DNA of 39,130 nucleotides from Kiloniellaceae bacterium. GTDB taxonomy: Bacteria > Pseudomonadota > Alphaproteobacteria > Kiloniellales > J153. The notes under the pieces are model-generated. The model did no database searches, was not told where the DNA came from, and saw only the letters and a program-made list of their open reading frames with translations. Shown piece after piece: positions 8,307 through 16,132 of the stretch. The DNA lies in NCBI GenBank assembly GCA_021776135.1, contig JAJFGL010000025.1:1-39130 (forward strand), given 5' to 3'. Positions within the stretch are counted from its first letter, which is position 1. Each line of letters begins with the position of its first letter. Made by a program: the position numbers and the translations under genes.

Positions 8307-8747
8307 ATGACAAAGCCCACCCTCCTGGACCCGGCGTCCTGCACCTGCGCCAACTTGCGCATGGCCGCGCGCACGGTAACCCAGGCTTATGACGAGGCCC
8401 TGCGGCCCTACGGCCTAAAAACCACGCAGTTCACGCTTCTTGCCACCTTGAGCGAATGCGGCGACCTGCCGCTGACCAAGTTGGCGCAAGCCCTGGGGCT
8501 GGACCGCACGACCCTAACCCGCAACCTGAAGCCCTTGATCGCCAAGGCTTGGATCGCGGACTCGCGAGACGAAGATCATCGGGTGCGGCTGATTGGCCTG
8601 ACCCCCGCCGGGAAGCGGATGCTCGGCTTGGCGCTCCCGCTCTGGCGCGCGGCCCAATCCGGTTTGGCCGAAAATCTTGGAAGCAAGCGATGGTCCAGGC
8701 TTCTCGGCGATCTATCCAAAACCCGCGCCGCCGCCCAAGGCCGGTGA
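8307..8747 (+). CDS. MarR-family transcriptional regulator
   Basis: Encodes 146 aa. The winged helix-turn-helix core is LTKLAQALGLDRTTLTRNLKPL, shown here as LTKLAQALGLDRT plus TLTRNLKPL, followed by the wing SRDEDHRVRLIGLTPAG, which is characteristic of MarR proteins. An N-terminal CTCANLRMAARTV segment resembles MarR members with Cys near the N terminus, though redox sensing is not shown. Such regulators are usually dimeric repressors of adjacent genes. The ATG at 8307 was chosen over the GTG at 8292, which lies inside the predicted promoter. The membrane protein gene follows 51 bp downstream, with a perfect palindrome between them. Confidence 0.9.
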   Translation: MTKPTLLDPASCTCANLRMAARTVTQAYDEALRPYGLKTTQFTLLATLSECGDLPLTKLAQALGLDRTTLTRNLKPLIAKAWIADSRDEDHRVRLIGLTPAGKRMLGLALPLWRAAQSGLAENLGSKRWSRLLGDLSKTRAAAQGR

Positions 8748-8764
8748 CTTTTTTTGTTCATATA

Positions 8765-8778
8765 AGTGTAATTACACT
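8765..8778. promoter_or_regulatory. Perfect 14-bp palindrome, putative MarR operator
   Basis: AGTGTAATTACACT is its own reverse complement. It lies between marR and the membrane-protein gene, about 20 bp upstream of the latter's start. Size and AT-rich centre are typical of MarR-type operators, and a related 14-mer overlaps the marR promoter. Confidence 0.6.
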
Positions 8779-8798
8779 CATCAAAAGGAAACCATGAC

Positions 8799-9446
8799 AT
8801 GCACACCGACGACAACAAGATCGACTACGCTTGGACGTTTTGGGCCGGCTTGGCCGGGTTCTTGGCTTTGTGGTTCGGCGCCGCGACCGCCATCGGGACC
8901 GAGCGGCTTTTGATCAACGAGACGCAATCTTTCCTCGCGCCCATCGCTCTTTCCGCCGTCATCCCAATCATGGCCTTCGTACTGTTGTACGCGCTCTCGT
9001 CCCGGCTGCGGCGCTTGGTGTTGGCCTTGGATATACGGACCCTGACCATGCTCCATCACTGGCGGGTTGTCGGTTTTGCCTTTTTACCCTTGGCTTACTT
9101 CGACGTCTTGCCTGGGCTTTTCGCTTGGCCGGCGGGCTGGGGCGATGTCGCCATCGGCCTTGCGGCGCCCTTCGTCGTGGCCCGGATCGGCCGTGGCGTG
9201 GATATCGCCGCCTCGGTTGGATTGGTGAGGTACCACCTGCTCGGGCTTCTCGACTTTGTAGTCGCCATGTTGACGGCGGGCCTCGCGGCGGGGGCGTTTC
9301 CAAGTCTGATTCCCAATGGCGTCACCAGCGCGCCTATGGATATTTGGCCCCTCAACTTGTTCCCAAGCTTCATCGTGCCGGTTTTCGTCATCTTGCATTT
9401 GTGCGTGCTGTTTAAGGTGTGGCACCTTCGCCGCGCCGCCTCCTAA
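8799..9446 (+). CDS. Integral membrane protein of unknown function, MarR-linked
   Basis: Encodes 215 aa with about six hydrophobic segments (for example WTFWAGLAGFLALWFGAA, LAPIALSAVIPIMAFVLLY and LFPSFIVPVFVILHLCVL). I do not recognise the family. There is no transporter signature or catalytic motif. A possible ribosome binding site AAAAGGA is at 8782-8788, and the ATG at 8799 gives MHTDDNKIDYAW. The gene directly follows marR and a palindromic operator candidate, so its expression is probably MarR-controlled. A role in efflux or stress response would be speculation. Confidence 0.75.
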   Translation: MHTDDNKIDYAWTFWAGLAGFLALWFGAATAIGTERLLINETQSFLAPIALSAVIPIMAFVLLYALSSRLRRLVLALDIRTLTMLHHWRVVGFAFLPLAYFDVLPGLFAWPAGWGDVAIGLAAPFVVARIGRGVDIAASVGLVRYHLLGLLDFVVAMLTAGLAAGAFPSLIPNGVTSAPMDIWPLNLFPSFIVPVFVILHLCVLFKVWHLRRAAS

Positions 9447-9520
9447 GCGCCACGCCGCCTTGACAAATCCGGCGCTGCCGTGCCTTTTGCGCGCCAGTTA
9501 GAAACCCGAGGTTTTCTCCC

Positions 9521-11329
9521 GTGCCGAACCAGCAGACTGGCGTCCCGAACGCCCTTCACCCCTATCGCAGCCACACCTGCGGGGTCTTACGCGCGGGCGA
9601 CGCGGGCCAGGTCGTGCGCCTATCGGGCTGGATTCACCGTAAGCGCGATCACGGTCAGCTTTTGTTCGTGGACCTGCGCGACCGTTTCGGTCAAACCCAA
9701 TGCGTGATCGATATCTCCAGCCCCTTGTTCAAGACCTTGGAGGCGGCGCGGGTCGAAAGCGTCATCACGGTCACTGGGCCGGTGGTCAAGCGCACGGCGG
9801 AGACGATCAATCCCCAGGTCCCAACGGGCGAGATCGAGGTCGGGGTCGATGCGCTTGAGGTTCTCTCGACCGCCGAGGTTCTGCCCCTGCAAGTCAATTC
9901 GGATGAGGACGCGGGCGAGGATATTCGCCTGCGCTACCGTTATCTGGATCTCCGGCGCAAAAAGATGCAGGCCAAGATCCTGTTGCGCAGCCAGGTCATA
10001 ACCTCCATCCGCGCGCGCATGATCGCGCAGGGCTTCAACGAATTTCAAACCCCGATCCTGACCGCCAGCAGCCCGGAGGGCGCGCGCGACTACCTGGTGC
10101 CGAGCCGGATTCACCCCGGCAAGTTCTACGCCCTGCCGCAAGCACCGCAGATGTTCAAGCAGCTCCTCATGATCGCCGGCTTCGACAAGTATTTTCAGAT
10201 CGCGCCTTGTTTCCGCGACGAGGACAGCCGCGCCGACCGTTCGCCGGGGGAGTTTTATCAGCTCGACTTCGAGATGAGTTTCGTCACCCAGGACGATGTC
10301 TTCGCGGCCATCGAGCCGGTCATGGCCGGGGTTTTCAGCGAGTTCGCGCGCGGCCGGACGGTGACCCAAGCGCCCTTCCCGCGCATCCCCTATGCCGACG
10401 CCATGCTGAAATACGGCAGCGACAAGCCGGACCTGCGCAACCCCATCGAAATCCGCGACGTGAGCGAGGCCTTTCGCGGCTCCGGCTTTGGCATTTTCGC
10501 CAAGTCGATCGAGCGCGGCGCCGTGGTGCGGGCCATACCCGCCCCCGGCGCGGGATCCCGGCCGCGCAGCTTTTTCGACAAGATGAACGACTGGGCGCGG
10601 GCCGAAGGCGCGCCCGGCCTGGGCTACATCGTCTTCGCCGGGGGCGAAGCCAAGGGACCGATCGCCAAGAACCTGGATCCGGAGCGCATCGCGCTCATCA
10701 AAACGGCGGCGGGCCTGAGCGACGGCGACGCGGTGTTTTTCGCCTGCGACAAGGCAAGTGGCGCGGCCCGTCTGGCGGGCGCGGCGCGCAACAAACTGGG
10801 CCAGGATTTGGATGTCCTGGAACCGGATTGCTTCAAGTTCTGCTGGATCGTGGACTACCCCATGTTCGAGCGCGACGAACAGACCGGCAAAATCGAATTC
10901 AGCCACAATCCCTTTTCCATGCCCCAAGGCGGTCTGGAAGCCTTGGAAAAACAAGACCCCTTGGAGATCCTGGCCTTTCAGTACGACATCGTGTGCAACG
11001 GCATTGAGTTGTCCTCGGGCGCGATCCGCAATCACTTGCCGGAGGTCATGTACAAGGCTTTCGCCATCGCCGGTTATGAACGCGCGGAAGTCGAGGAACG
11101 CTTTAGCGGCCTGATCTCGGCGCTCAAGTTCGGCGCCCCGCCCCATGGCGGCTCGGCCCCGGGGATCGACCGGATCGTCATGATGCTGGCCGACGAGCCG
11201 AACATACGCGAAGTCGTGACCTTCCCCATGAACCAGAAGGCCGAGGACTTGATGATGCACGCCCCGGCCGATGTGCCGCGCGAGCGCCTGAAGGAACTCT
11301 GCCTCAAGCTCGACCTGCCGCCGGTTTAA
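9521..11329 (+). CDS. aspS: Aspartyl-tRNA synthetase
   Basis: Encodes 602 aa, typical of the bacterial type with an N-terminal OB-fold anticodon domain ([20 protein letters not shown]), a class II catalytic core and an inserted GAD domain. Motif 2 is visible as [19 protein letters not shown], and motif 3 as [14 protein letters not shown]. The enzyme charges tRNA-Asp. The start is GTG at 9521, with HPYRSHTCG, the usual beginning of the protein, about a dozen residues in; no ATG is available. It appears monocistronic. Whether it also charges tRNA-Asn cannot be told from this window. Confidence 0.96.
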   Translation: MPNQQTGVPNALHPYRSHTCGVLRAGDAGQVVRLSGWIHRKRDHGQLLFVDLRDRFGQTQCVIDISSPLFKTLEAARVESVITVTGPVVKRTAETINPQVPTGEIEVGVDALEVLSTAEVLPLQVNSDEDAGEDIRLRYRYLDLRRKKMQAKILLRSQVITSIRARMIAQGFNEFQTPILTASSPEGARDYLVPSRIHPGKFYALPQAPQMFKQLLMIAGFDKYFQIAPCFRDEDSRADRSPGEFYQLDFEMSFVTQDDVFAAIEPVMAGVFSEFARGRTVTQAPFPRIPYADAMLKYGSDKPDLRNPIEIRDVSEAFRGSGFGIFAKSIERGAVVRAIPAPGAGSRPRSFFDKMNDWARAEGAPGLGYIVFAGGEAKGPIAKNLDPERIALIKTAAGLSDGDAVFFACDKASGAARLAGAARNKLGQDLDVLEPDCFKFCWIVDYPMFERDEQTGKIEFSHNPFSMPQGGLEALEKQDPLEILAFQYDIVCNGIELSSGAIRNHLPEVMYKAFAIAGYERAEVEERFSGLISALKFGAPPHGGSAPGIDRIVMMLADEPNIREVVTFPMNQKAEDLMMHAPADVPRERLKELCLKLDLPPV

Positions 11330-11358
11330 TTATTACTGGCCAGCGCGGCGGGCGGCGG

Positions 11359-11373
11359 TTAACTTCAGGTTAA
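11359..11373. promoter_or_regulatory. Candidate CtrA binding site
   Basis: TTAA at 11359-11362 and TTAA at 11370-11373 are separated by exactly 7 bp, the TTAA-N7-TTAA consensus of the alphaproteobacterial cell-cycle regulator CtrA. It is also the core of a 7-bp perfect inverted repeat (GGTTAAC, loop TTCAG, GTTAACC). It lies about 75-90 bp upstream of the lipoprotein gene. Confidence 0.45.
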
Positions 11374-11448
11374 CCATGGGGGCTTAATCTTTCATTGCAT
11401 TGAGATTTTTGGACCGGCTTAGCCGGTTCGCGCGGGGGGAGTTATCGT

Positions 11449-11949
11449 ATTTTAAGTCCACGAAATCATCTTGTTCGCCTGGCCGCGGCCGCCGCGCTAT
11501 CGGTTTTCGTATCCGCCTGCGCCTTGCCGCCCATAATCACCGCTATCTCCCTGGGCGCGGATGTATTTAGTTTGGCGGGAACCGGTAAGACGGTCACGGA
11601 CAACGGCATCTCTTTCGTCTTGCAACAAGATTGCTCGATGCTGCGGGTTTTCGAGGGCAGCGTTTGCAAGGATTTCGCGCCCGGCGAAGACACGCCCGAA
11701 GGCGCTTTAGTCGCCTTGGACCCCATGAACGATCCGACTCTGAACCCCTCGGCCATCGATCCCATGACCGCGCCCTATAATCTGGCGTACCTCGGCGATG
11801 CCCTCGGACTGGCCGTCGCCAGCGGTCCCCAGGGCGAACCCGCCGCCCCGGTCCTGGCCTTCGCCGATGCCGGCGCGGCAACGCCGGCCGCCGGCGCCTT
11901 TACCGGCCACCAGGGCCTGACATACCTGACCGCCGATATTAACGGCTGA
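11449..11949 (+). CDS. Probable lipoprotein, start codon probably ATT
   Basis: The frame codes for LSPRNHLVRLAAAAALSVFVSACALPP (written as LSPRNHLVRLAAAAAL plus SVFVSACALPP), a clear lipoprotein signal with lipobox VSAC. The mature part carries GKTVTDNGISFVLQQDCSMLRVFEG, shown as GKTVTDNGISFV plus LQQDCSMLRVFEG. Similar short lipoproteins of unknown function occur in Rhodospirillales. No ATG, GTG or TTG lies before the signal peptide. The best start is ATT at 11449, 7-8 nt after GGGGGGAG. A TTG at 11524 would remove the signal peptide and is unlikely. A frameshift or sequencing error at the 5' end is the alternative. A candidate CtrA box lies upstream. Confidence 0.65.
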   Translation: MLSPRNHLVRLAAAAALSVFVSACALPPIITAISLGADVFSLAGTGKTVTDNGISFVLQQDCSMLRVFEGSVCKDFAPGEDTPEGALVALDPMNDPTLNPSAIDPMTAPYNLAYLGDALGLAVASGPQGEPAAPVLAFADAGAATPAAGAFTGHQGLTYLTADING

Positions 11950-12098
11950 AACCTGCCGTTCTTTTCCTTTGGCCTGGCCTAACAAAAGGCTTGAACGCCC
12001 CGCTTCCGGGTGGCGGCCGCGTTTGCCAAAACCCAGTTCGATAACCTAACATTGCCCTGGATGCGTTGTTTCGATGGGTGGCCTAGGGGGACCTAATC

Positions 12099-13121
12099 AT
12101 GCGTCGTCCGATCGAAGATGGTTTTTTCATGCCCGCCGAATGGGCAACCCACAAGCGCTGCTGGATGGCATGGCCGTGCCGCTTGGAACTATGGGGCGAG
12201 CATCTGGACGCGGCCCGCGAAGCCTACGCCGAGGTCGCCAGGACCATCGCCGAGTTCGAGCCGGTCACCATGATCGCCAACCCGGAAGACGTGGCCGAAG
12301 TCTCCCTGCGTTGCGGCGCGCACGTTGGCGCCCTGCCCCTGGCGCTGGACGATTCCTGGACCCGCGATATCGGACCAAGCTTCCTGCTGGACGGAAAAGG
12401 CGGCCTGGCGGGGGTCGATTGGCACTTCAACGCCTGGGGCGGCGACTATCCCGACTATCGGAAAGACGCTGATTTGGCTGGGGCCTTACTGAGCCATCTG
12501 GAGGTGGCCCGCTATGAGGCGCCCCTGATACTGGAAGGCGGGTCGATCCATGTGGATGGCGAGGGCACGCTTCTGACCAGCGAGCAATGCCTGCTCAATC
12601 CCAACCGCAATCCCAAGCTTAGCCCCAAGGAGATCGAATCCTGCCTGGGCGATTTCCTGAGCGCGCGCGGTATTATTTGGCTCGGCCAGGGCCTGGCCGG
12701 CGACGGGACCGACGGCCATGTGGACAACCTCGCCTGTTTCGTGAAACCGGGCGTGGTTTTGGCGCTGACCACCCAAGATAGCAAAGACGCCAACTTCGCG
12801 GCCCTGCAAGACAACTTGGCACGCCTGCACGCCGCCCGCGACGCCAAGGGCCGGGAACTCGAAGTGGTGGAGATCGAGCAGCCGGCGGCCGCTTACGACG
12901 GCAACGGCGAGCGCATGGCGCTTTCCTACGTCAATTTCTATATCGCCAACGGCGGCGTCGTCATGCCTTCCTTCGAAGACCCCAAGGACAGCGCCGCTTA
13001 CACCACGGTCTCGAAATGCTTCCCCGGCCGCGAAGTGCGGCAAGTGGCGGCCAACAGCATCGTGCGCGGCGGCGGCGGCATCCACTGCATCACCCAGCAG
13101 GAACCCGAGCCGGGCGGCTAA
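12099..13121 (+). CDS. aguA: Agmatine deiminase (peptidylarginine deiminase-like family)
   Basis: Encodes 340 aa. The N-terminal MPAEWATHKRCWMAWP, the DDSWTRDIGPSFL block, the LEGGSIHVDGEG block, GDGTDGHVDNLACF and the C-terminal GGGGIHCITQQEP are the hallmarks of this guanidine-modifying family; Cys330 is the catalytic nucleophile. The enzyme hydrolyses agmatine to N-carbamoylputrescine and ammonia, a step to putrescine. Start ATG at 12099 is preceded by TAGGGGGA. No N-carbamoylputrescine amidase is in the window. It converges with xthA (4-bp overlap of the 3' ends). Confidence 0.9.
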   Translation: MRRPIEDGFFMPAEWATHKRCWMAWPCRLELWGEHLDAAREAYAEVARTIAEFEPVTMIANPEDVAEVSLRCGAHVGALPLALDDSWTRDIGPSFLLDGKGGLAGVDWHFNAWGGDYPDYRKDADLAGALLSHLEVARYEAPLILEGGSIHVDGEGTLLTSEQCLLNPNRNPKLSPKEIESCLGDFLSARGIIWLGQGLAGDGTDGHVDNLACFVKPGVVLALTTQDSKDANFAALQDNLARLHAARDAKGRELEVVEIEQPAAAYDGNGERMALSYVNFYIANGGVVMPSFEDPKDSAAYTTVSKCFPGREVRQVAANSIVRGGGGIHCITQQEPEPGG

Positions 13122-13909
13122 GCCAGGTCCAGGATCACCGGTACGTGGTCGGAGGGCTTCTCCCAGGAGCGGGTGTCCTTGAACACCCGGCAGTCCGCGA
13201 TTTCCCCATCCAGGGCCGGGGTGACCAGGATGTGATCCAGGCGCCAACCGTAATTTTTCGCGAAGGCTTCACGGAACCGGTAACCCCACCAGGAATAGAG
13301 CGCCTGGTCCGGAGGCACGAAGCGGCGCGGCGCGTCGATCAAACCGGCGGCGGCGTGCAGGCGCAGCATACGCTCGCTCTCGCCCGGTGTGTGGCCGACG
13401 TTGCGCACCAGGCGCTTATGATTCCAAACGTCGGTTTCCAAGGGCGCGACATTGAGATCGCCGAGTAAAACCGCGCGCTTGCCGGTCAGGTGCTGTTTCG
13501 CCCAGGCCGCCATTTCGTCGAGAAACTGTATTTTGTGGGCGAACTTGTCGTTGGCTTCCGGGTCCGGTTTATCGCCGCCGGCGGGGACGTAGAAATTGTG
13601 GATCTCCAAGCCCCCGGCCAAGCGCACGCTGGCATGGCGGCAGTCGTCGCGACCGCAGAAATTCAAGGTTTCCTCGGCTTCGAAGGCTTGGCGCGAGAGG
13701 ATGGCGACGCCGTTGGTGCCCTTCTGGCCATGGCGCAAGACATGGGCGAAACCCATCTCCGCGATGGCTTCGTGGGGGAACTCCTCGTTGCGGACCTTGG
13801 TTTCCTGCAGGCAAACGATATCCGGCTGTTCGCTGGCGCGGAACCTGGCCAGGTGGTCCAGGCGCATACGCAGGGAATTCACGTTCCAGGTGGCGATGCG
13901 CAGGCTCAC
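13118..13909 (-). CDS. xthA: Exodeoxyribonuclease III
   Basis: Encodes 263 aa, similar to E. coli exonuclease III (268). Family motifs include RIATWNVNSLRMRL, IVCLQETKV (metal-binding Glu), LLGDLNVAPLETDVWN, WRLDHILVT and the final SDHVPVILDL with the catalytic His. It acts as a 3'-5' exonuclease and apurinic/apyrimidinic endonuclease in base excision repair. The GTG start at 13909 overlaps the stop of the upstream amidotransferase gene in a GTGA tetranucleotide, which points to translational coupling. The frame stays open far upstream, but that part overlaps the amidotransferase gene and has no family similarity. Confidence 0.93.
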   Translation of the reverse strand: MSLRIATWNVNSLRMRLDHLARFRASEQPDIVCLQETKVRNEEFPHEAIAEMGFAHVLRHGQKGTNGVAILSRQAFEAEETLNFCGRDDCRHASVRLAGGLEIHNFYVPAGGDKPDPEANDKFAHKIQFLDEMAAWAKQHLTGKRAVLLGDLNVAPLETDVWNHKRLVRNVGHTPGESERMLRLHAAAGLIDAPRRFVPPDQALYSWWGYRFREAFAKNYGWRLDHILVTPALDGEIADCRVFKDTRSWEKPSDHVPVILDLA

Positions 13910-14655
13910 GCGCGCCCGCTCCTGGCCCGGGCGGCGTCGCCGAAGGCTTTGAAAAGCTTCACGGAATAGGGGTCTTCCAAGACCTTGTATTCGGGATGCC
14001 ACTGGACCCCGAGGGCGAAACCGGCGGCGTTCTTGACGCTCACCGCCTCGGGGGTGCCGTCCGCCGCCACCGCCTCGATGTTCAGCCGTTCCGCGACCCG
14101 GTCCAGGGCCTGGTTGTGGAGGGAATTGACGGTGATTTCCGAAGCGCCGAAAAGCGCTTCGAAGGCGCCGCCGGGGGTCAGGCCGATTGCGTGCTGGGGT
14201 CCGTATTGGACATCGAGATCGGGGTCTTGGGGGCGCCGGTGGTCGTGCCGTCCGGGCAGTTCGTGGACCTCGGCATGGAGGGTGCCGCCCAGGGCGACAT
14301 TCAATTCCTGGAACCCCCGGCAAATGGCAAGCAGCGGCAGGCCGGCATCCAAGGCCATGTTTATAAGGGGTAAAGTCGTTTCGTCGCGGGCCTCGTCATA
14401 GGGCTCGGCCGCCGCGTGGGCGCTCGCTTCGTAGTGGCGAGGGTGCACGTTGGAGGGGCTGCCGGTCAGCATCAGCCCGTCCAGCATCGCGATCAGGCGG
14501 TCCGGTTCGCTCTTCGCCCCGAAGGCGGGAATAGCCAGGGGCATGCCGCCGGCGGCCTCGATAACGGCGCGCAGGTACTTGTCCTGCACGGCGTGAAAAG
14601 GCAGGCCGTCGAGGGTGCGGATACAGGCCGTGACGCCGATCAGAGGTTTGCTCAT
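13906..14655 (-). CDS. Gamma-glutamyl-gamma-aminobutyrate hydrolase-like protein (class I glutamine amidotransferase, peptidase C26)
   Basis: Encodes 249 aa. The class I amidotransferase triad is present: Cys112 in LLAICRGFQELN, His220 and Glu222 in GVQWHPEYK. MLTGSPSNVHP and the AICRGFQE context match the PuuD/C26 branch, which cleaves gamma-glutamyl amides; the E. coli member acts in putrescine degradation. The start is the ATG at 14655 (MSKPLIGVTA); the upstream extension of the frame reads unnaturally. It is coupled to xthA by a 4-bp overlap. The nearby agmatine deiminase suggests a polyamine link, but the exact substrate is not proved. Confidence 0.85.
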   Translation of the reverse strand: MSKPLIGVTACIRTLDGLPFHAVQDKYLRAVIEAAGGMPLAIPAFGAKSEPDRLIAMLDGLMLTGSPSNVHPRHYEASAHAAAEPYDEARDETTLPLINMALDAGLPLLAICRGFQELNVALGGTLHAEVHELPGRHDHRRPQDPDLDVQYGPQHAIGLTPGGAFEALFGASEITVNSLHNQALDRVAERLNIEAVAADGTPEAVSVKNAAGFALGVQWHPEYKVLEDPYSVKLFKAFGDAARARSGRA

Positions 14656-14702
14656 GGCCCGAAAGCTAAGGGCGGCGGCGACCCCGCGCAAGCGCCATGA
14701 GA

Positions 14703-14746
14703 TGTATTGGAAACGTATGTGTATCGTATGTGAATCGTATAATTCC
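14703..14746. promoter_or_regulatory. 11-bp phased direct repeats between divergent genes
   Basis: CGTATGTGTAT (14714-14724), CGTATGTGAAT (14725-14735) and CGTATAATTCC (14736-14746) are consecutive 11-bp units, and TGTATTGGAAA (14703-14713) may be a degenerate fourth. The spacing matches one helical turn, as in binding arrays of cooperative regulators. TATAAT at 14738-14743 could be a -10 element for the rightward gene at 14838, though no good -35 is seen. Confidence 0.4.
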
Positions 14747-14837
14747 CGCATAAGAATCTACTGGCGGCGGCGCGTGAATATACTATCTCTATGCTGTCCG
14801 CGCCCAGGGCGCGCAATTTCAACGGGCACTCGCGATC

Positions 14838-15635
14838 ATGGAGCTTGGCTTAGAGACTCTCCTGCCTTGGAAGGCGGCCGCGGTGGGGGTCTGGCTGGCC
14901 GTGTTTTTCATCGCCGAGCGACTGCGCCCGCGCGCCGTGGAGCCGCCCGCCGGCGCCCGGACCCGCCTGGGTCATAACGGCGGGCTGTGGCTGGCCAATC
15001 TGGGATTGTCGCCCTTGATCGTGGTGCCGGTCTCGGTGCTGGCGGTGGACTACCACCTGGTTTGGCGACCGGAATGGTGGTCGGGCCTGACGGGTCTGGC
15101 GATCGATCTGCTGCTGCTGGATTTCCTGATCTATTGGTGGCACCGGTTCAATCACGAGGTCGCGTTTTTGTGGCGCTTTCACGAAGTCCACCACCTGGAT
15201 CCCTTTCTCGACGCCACCAGCGCCATCCGCTTTCACTTCGGCGAGGTTATCCTCTCGGCCTTGGCCCGGGCCGGGATCATCGTGATCTTCGGAATTCCCT
15301 TGTCGTCGGTCTTGGTGTTCGAGACCGTGGTGTTGTTCGCCGCCATCTTCCACCACTCGAACCTGGCGCTTCCCGAGGGTTTGGAGCGCGCCATCGCGAA
15401 GCTGTTCATTACCCCGTCCATACATTGGGTTCATCACCACAAGGTGCGCCGGGACACGGATTCCAACTACGGCACTTTGTTTTCCTTCTGGGATCCCTTG
15501 TTCGGCAGCCGCAGCGCCACCGCGCGCTTCGCCGCCATGCCGATCGGGGTGGAGGGGCGCGAGGAACCGCCGCTGCTCAAACTTTTCGCGCGCCCGTTTA
15601 GAAGCGCGGCGGCAATCGCCCAAAAGGAAACCTGA
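14838..15635 (+). CDS. Fatty acid hydroxylase / sterol desaturase family membrane enzyme
   Basis: Encodes 265 aa with several transmembrane segments and the histidine-box pattern of the family: HRFNH, HEVHH and HWVHHH, together with LWRFHEVHHLDPFLDATSAIR (shown as LWRFHEVHH plus LDPFLDATSAIR). These His residues bind a di-iron centre that hydroxylates or desaturates lipid substrates using oxygen. The substrate (fatty acid, carotenoid, hopanoid or other) cannot be told. ATG at 14838 gives MELGLETLLPW. A small secreted protein gene begins at once after its stop (TGAATG), so the two probably form an operon. Confidence 0.85.
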   Translation: MELGLETLLPWKAAAVGVWLAVFFIAERLRPRAVEPPAGARTRLGHNGGLWLANLGLSPLIVVPVSVLAVDYHLVWRPEWWSGLTGLAIDLLLLDFLIYWWHRFNHEVAFLWRFHEVHHLDPFLDATSAIRFHFGEVILSALARAGIIVIFGIPLSSVLVFETVVLFAAIFHHSNLALPEGLERAIAKLFITPSIHWVHHHKVRRDTDSNYGTLFSFWDPLFGSRSATARFAAMPIGVEGREEPPLLKLFARPFRSAAAIAQKET

Positions 15636-15890
15636 ATGAAGATCCTGATTCTGCTGCTGGCCCTGCTCGGCGCCGCCGGCACCGCGACCGTGGTGCGCTA
15701 CGGCAGTCTCGACCCCTGCGCCTGGCTCGACCACGACAGCGCCGAGGCCAGCGGCCTGCCGCGCCTGATGGCCCAGGCCCAGGTCCGGGCCACGTTCCTG
15801 CTCGACGGCATTACCGACCCAACCCCCGGCGAATGCCTGACCGCCTGGTGGGACCTGAAAGCCAACGGCGCGGAGGCGGCAAAAGACTAG
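15636..15890 (+). CDS. Small secreted or membrane-anchored protein of unknown function
   Basis: Encodes 84 aa. MKILILLLALLGAAGTATVV is a signal peptide or membrane anchor. The remainder has two cysteines (LDPCAWL and GECLTAW) that could form a disulphide in the periplasm. It starts directly at the stop of the hydroxylase-family gene. I cannot name a family. The ORF has normal codon use for the region, and close coupling to a real gene makes it credible. Confidence 0.65.
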   Translation: MKILILLLALLGAAGTATVVRYGSLDPCAWLDHDSAEASGLPRLMAQAQVRATFLLDGITDPTPGECLTAWWDLKANGAEAAKD

Positions 15891-15944
15891 GGGCGCGGCG
15901 GCGGCGGAATATGGGCGCGGCAAGCGGCGCGTCTTCTGGCGCCA

Positions 15945-16014
15945 TGGGGCGGATCGCCTGAGCGCTGTGAGGGCTTCACTCACCGCCCCATTGCGCACCC
16001 GGCCCAAATGGGCC
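15945..16014. terminator. Structured intergenic region, possible factor-independent terminator
   Basis: TGGGGCGG at 15945-15952 pairs with CCGCCCCA at 15983-15990, with an inner GTGAG/CTCAC stem. A second hairpin GGCCCA-AA-TGGGCC is at 16001-16014. No run of T follows, so termination is only a suggestion. It lies 3' of the small secreted protein gene and just before the GC content falls. Confidence 0.3.
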
Positions 16015-16089
16015 AAAACCAGAACAGCCTCTACTTCTGAATGGTGGGAAGAAGGGGCTCAGGTCAAGAGGCGTCATTGTTGTGGTATA

Positions 16090-16100
16090 GATATGATATC
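16090..16100. promoter_or_regulatory. Short palindrome upstream of the ribbon-helix-helix gene
   Basis: GATAT-G-ATATC is an 11-bp palindrome around one central base, 33 bp before the start of the RHH gene. RHH dimers bind short inverted or direct repeats, so it could be an autoregulatory site. This is a weak prediction from position and symmetry. Confidence 0.25.
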
Positions 16101-16132
16101 CTCAGATTCGTGATCTACAAGGGGTTGCTAGC

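Noticed and set aside
8292-8309. GTG at 8292 as start of the MarR gene
   Set aside because: It lies within the predicted -10 and operator, and the ATG at 8307 gives a normal MarR N terminus.
9620-11260. A 546-codon open frame on the minus strand opposite aspS
   Set aside because: It is the mirror of a well-recognised gene in GC-rich DNA; no family motif and His/Gly/Ala-biased composition typical of antisense frames.
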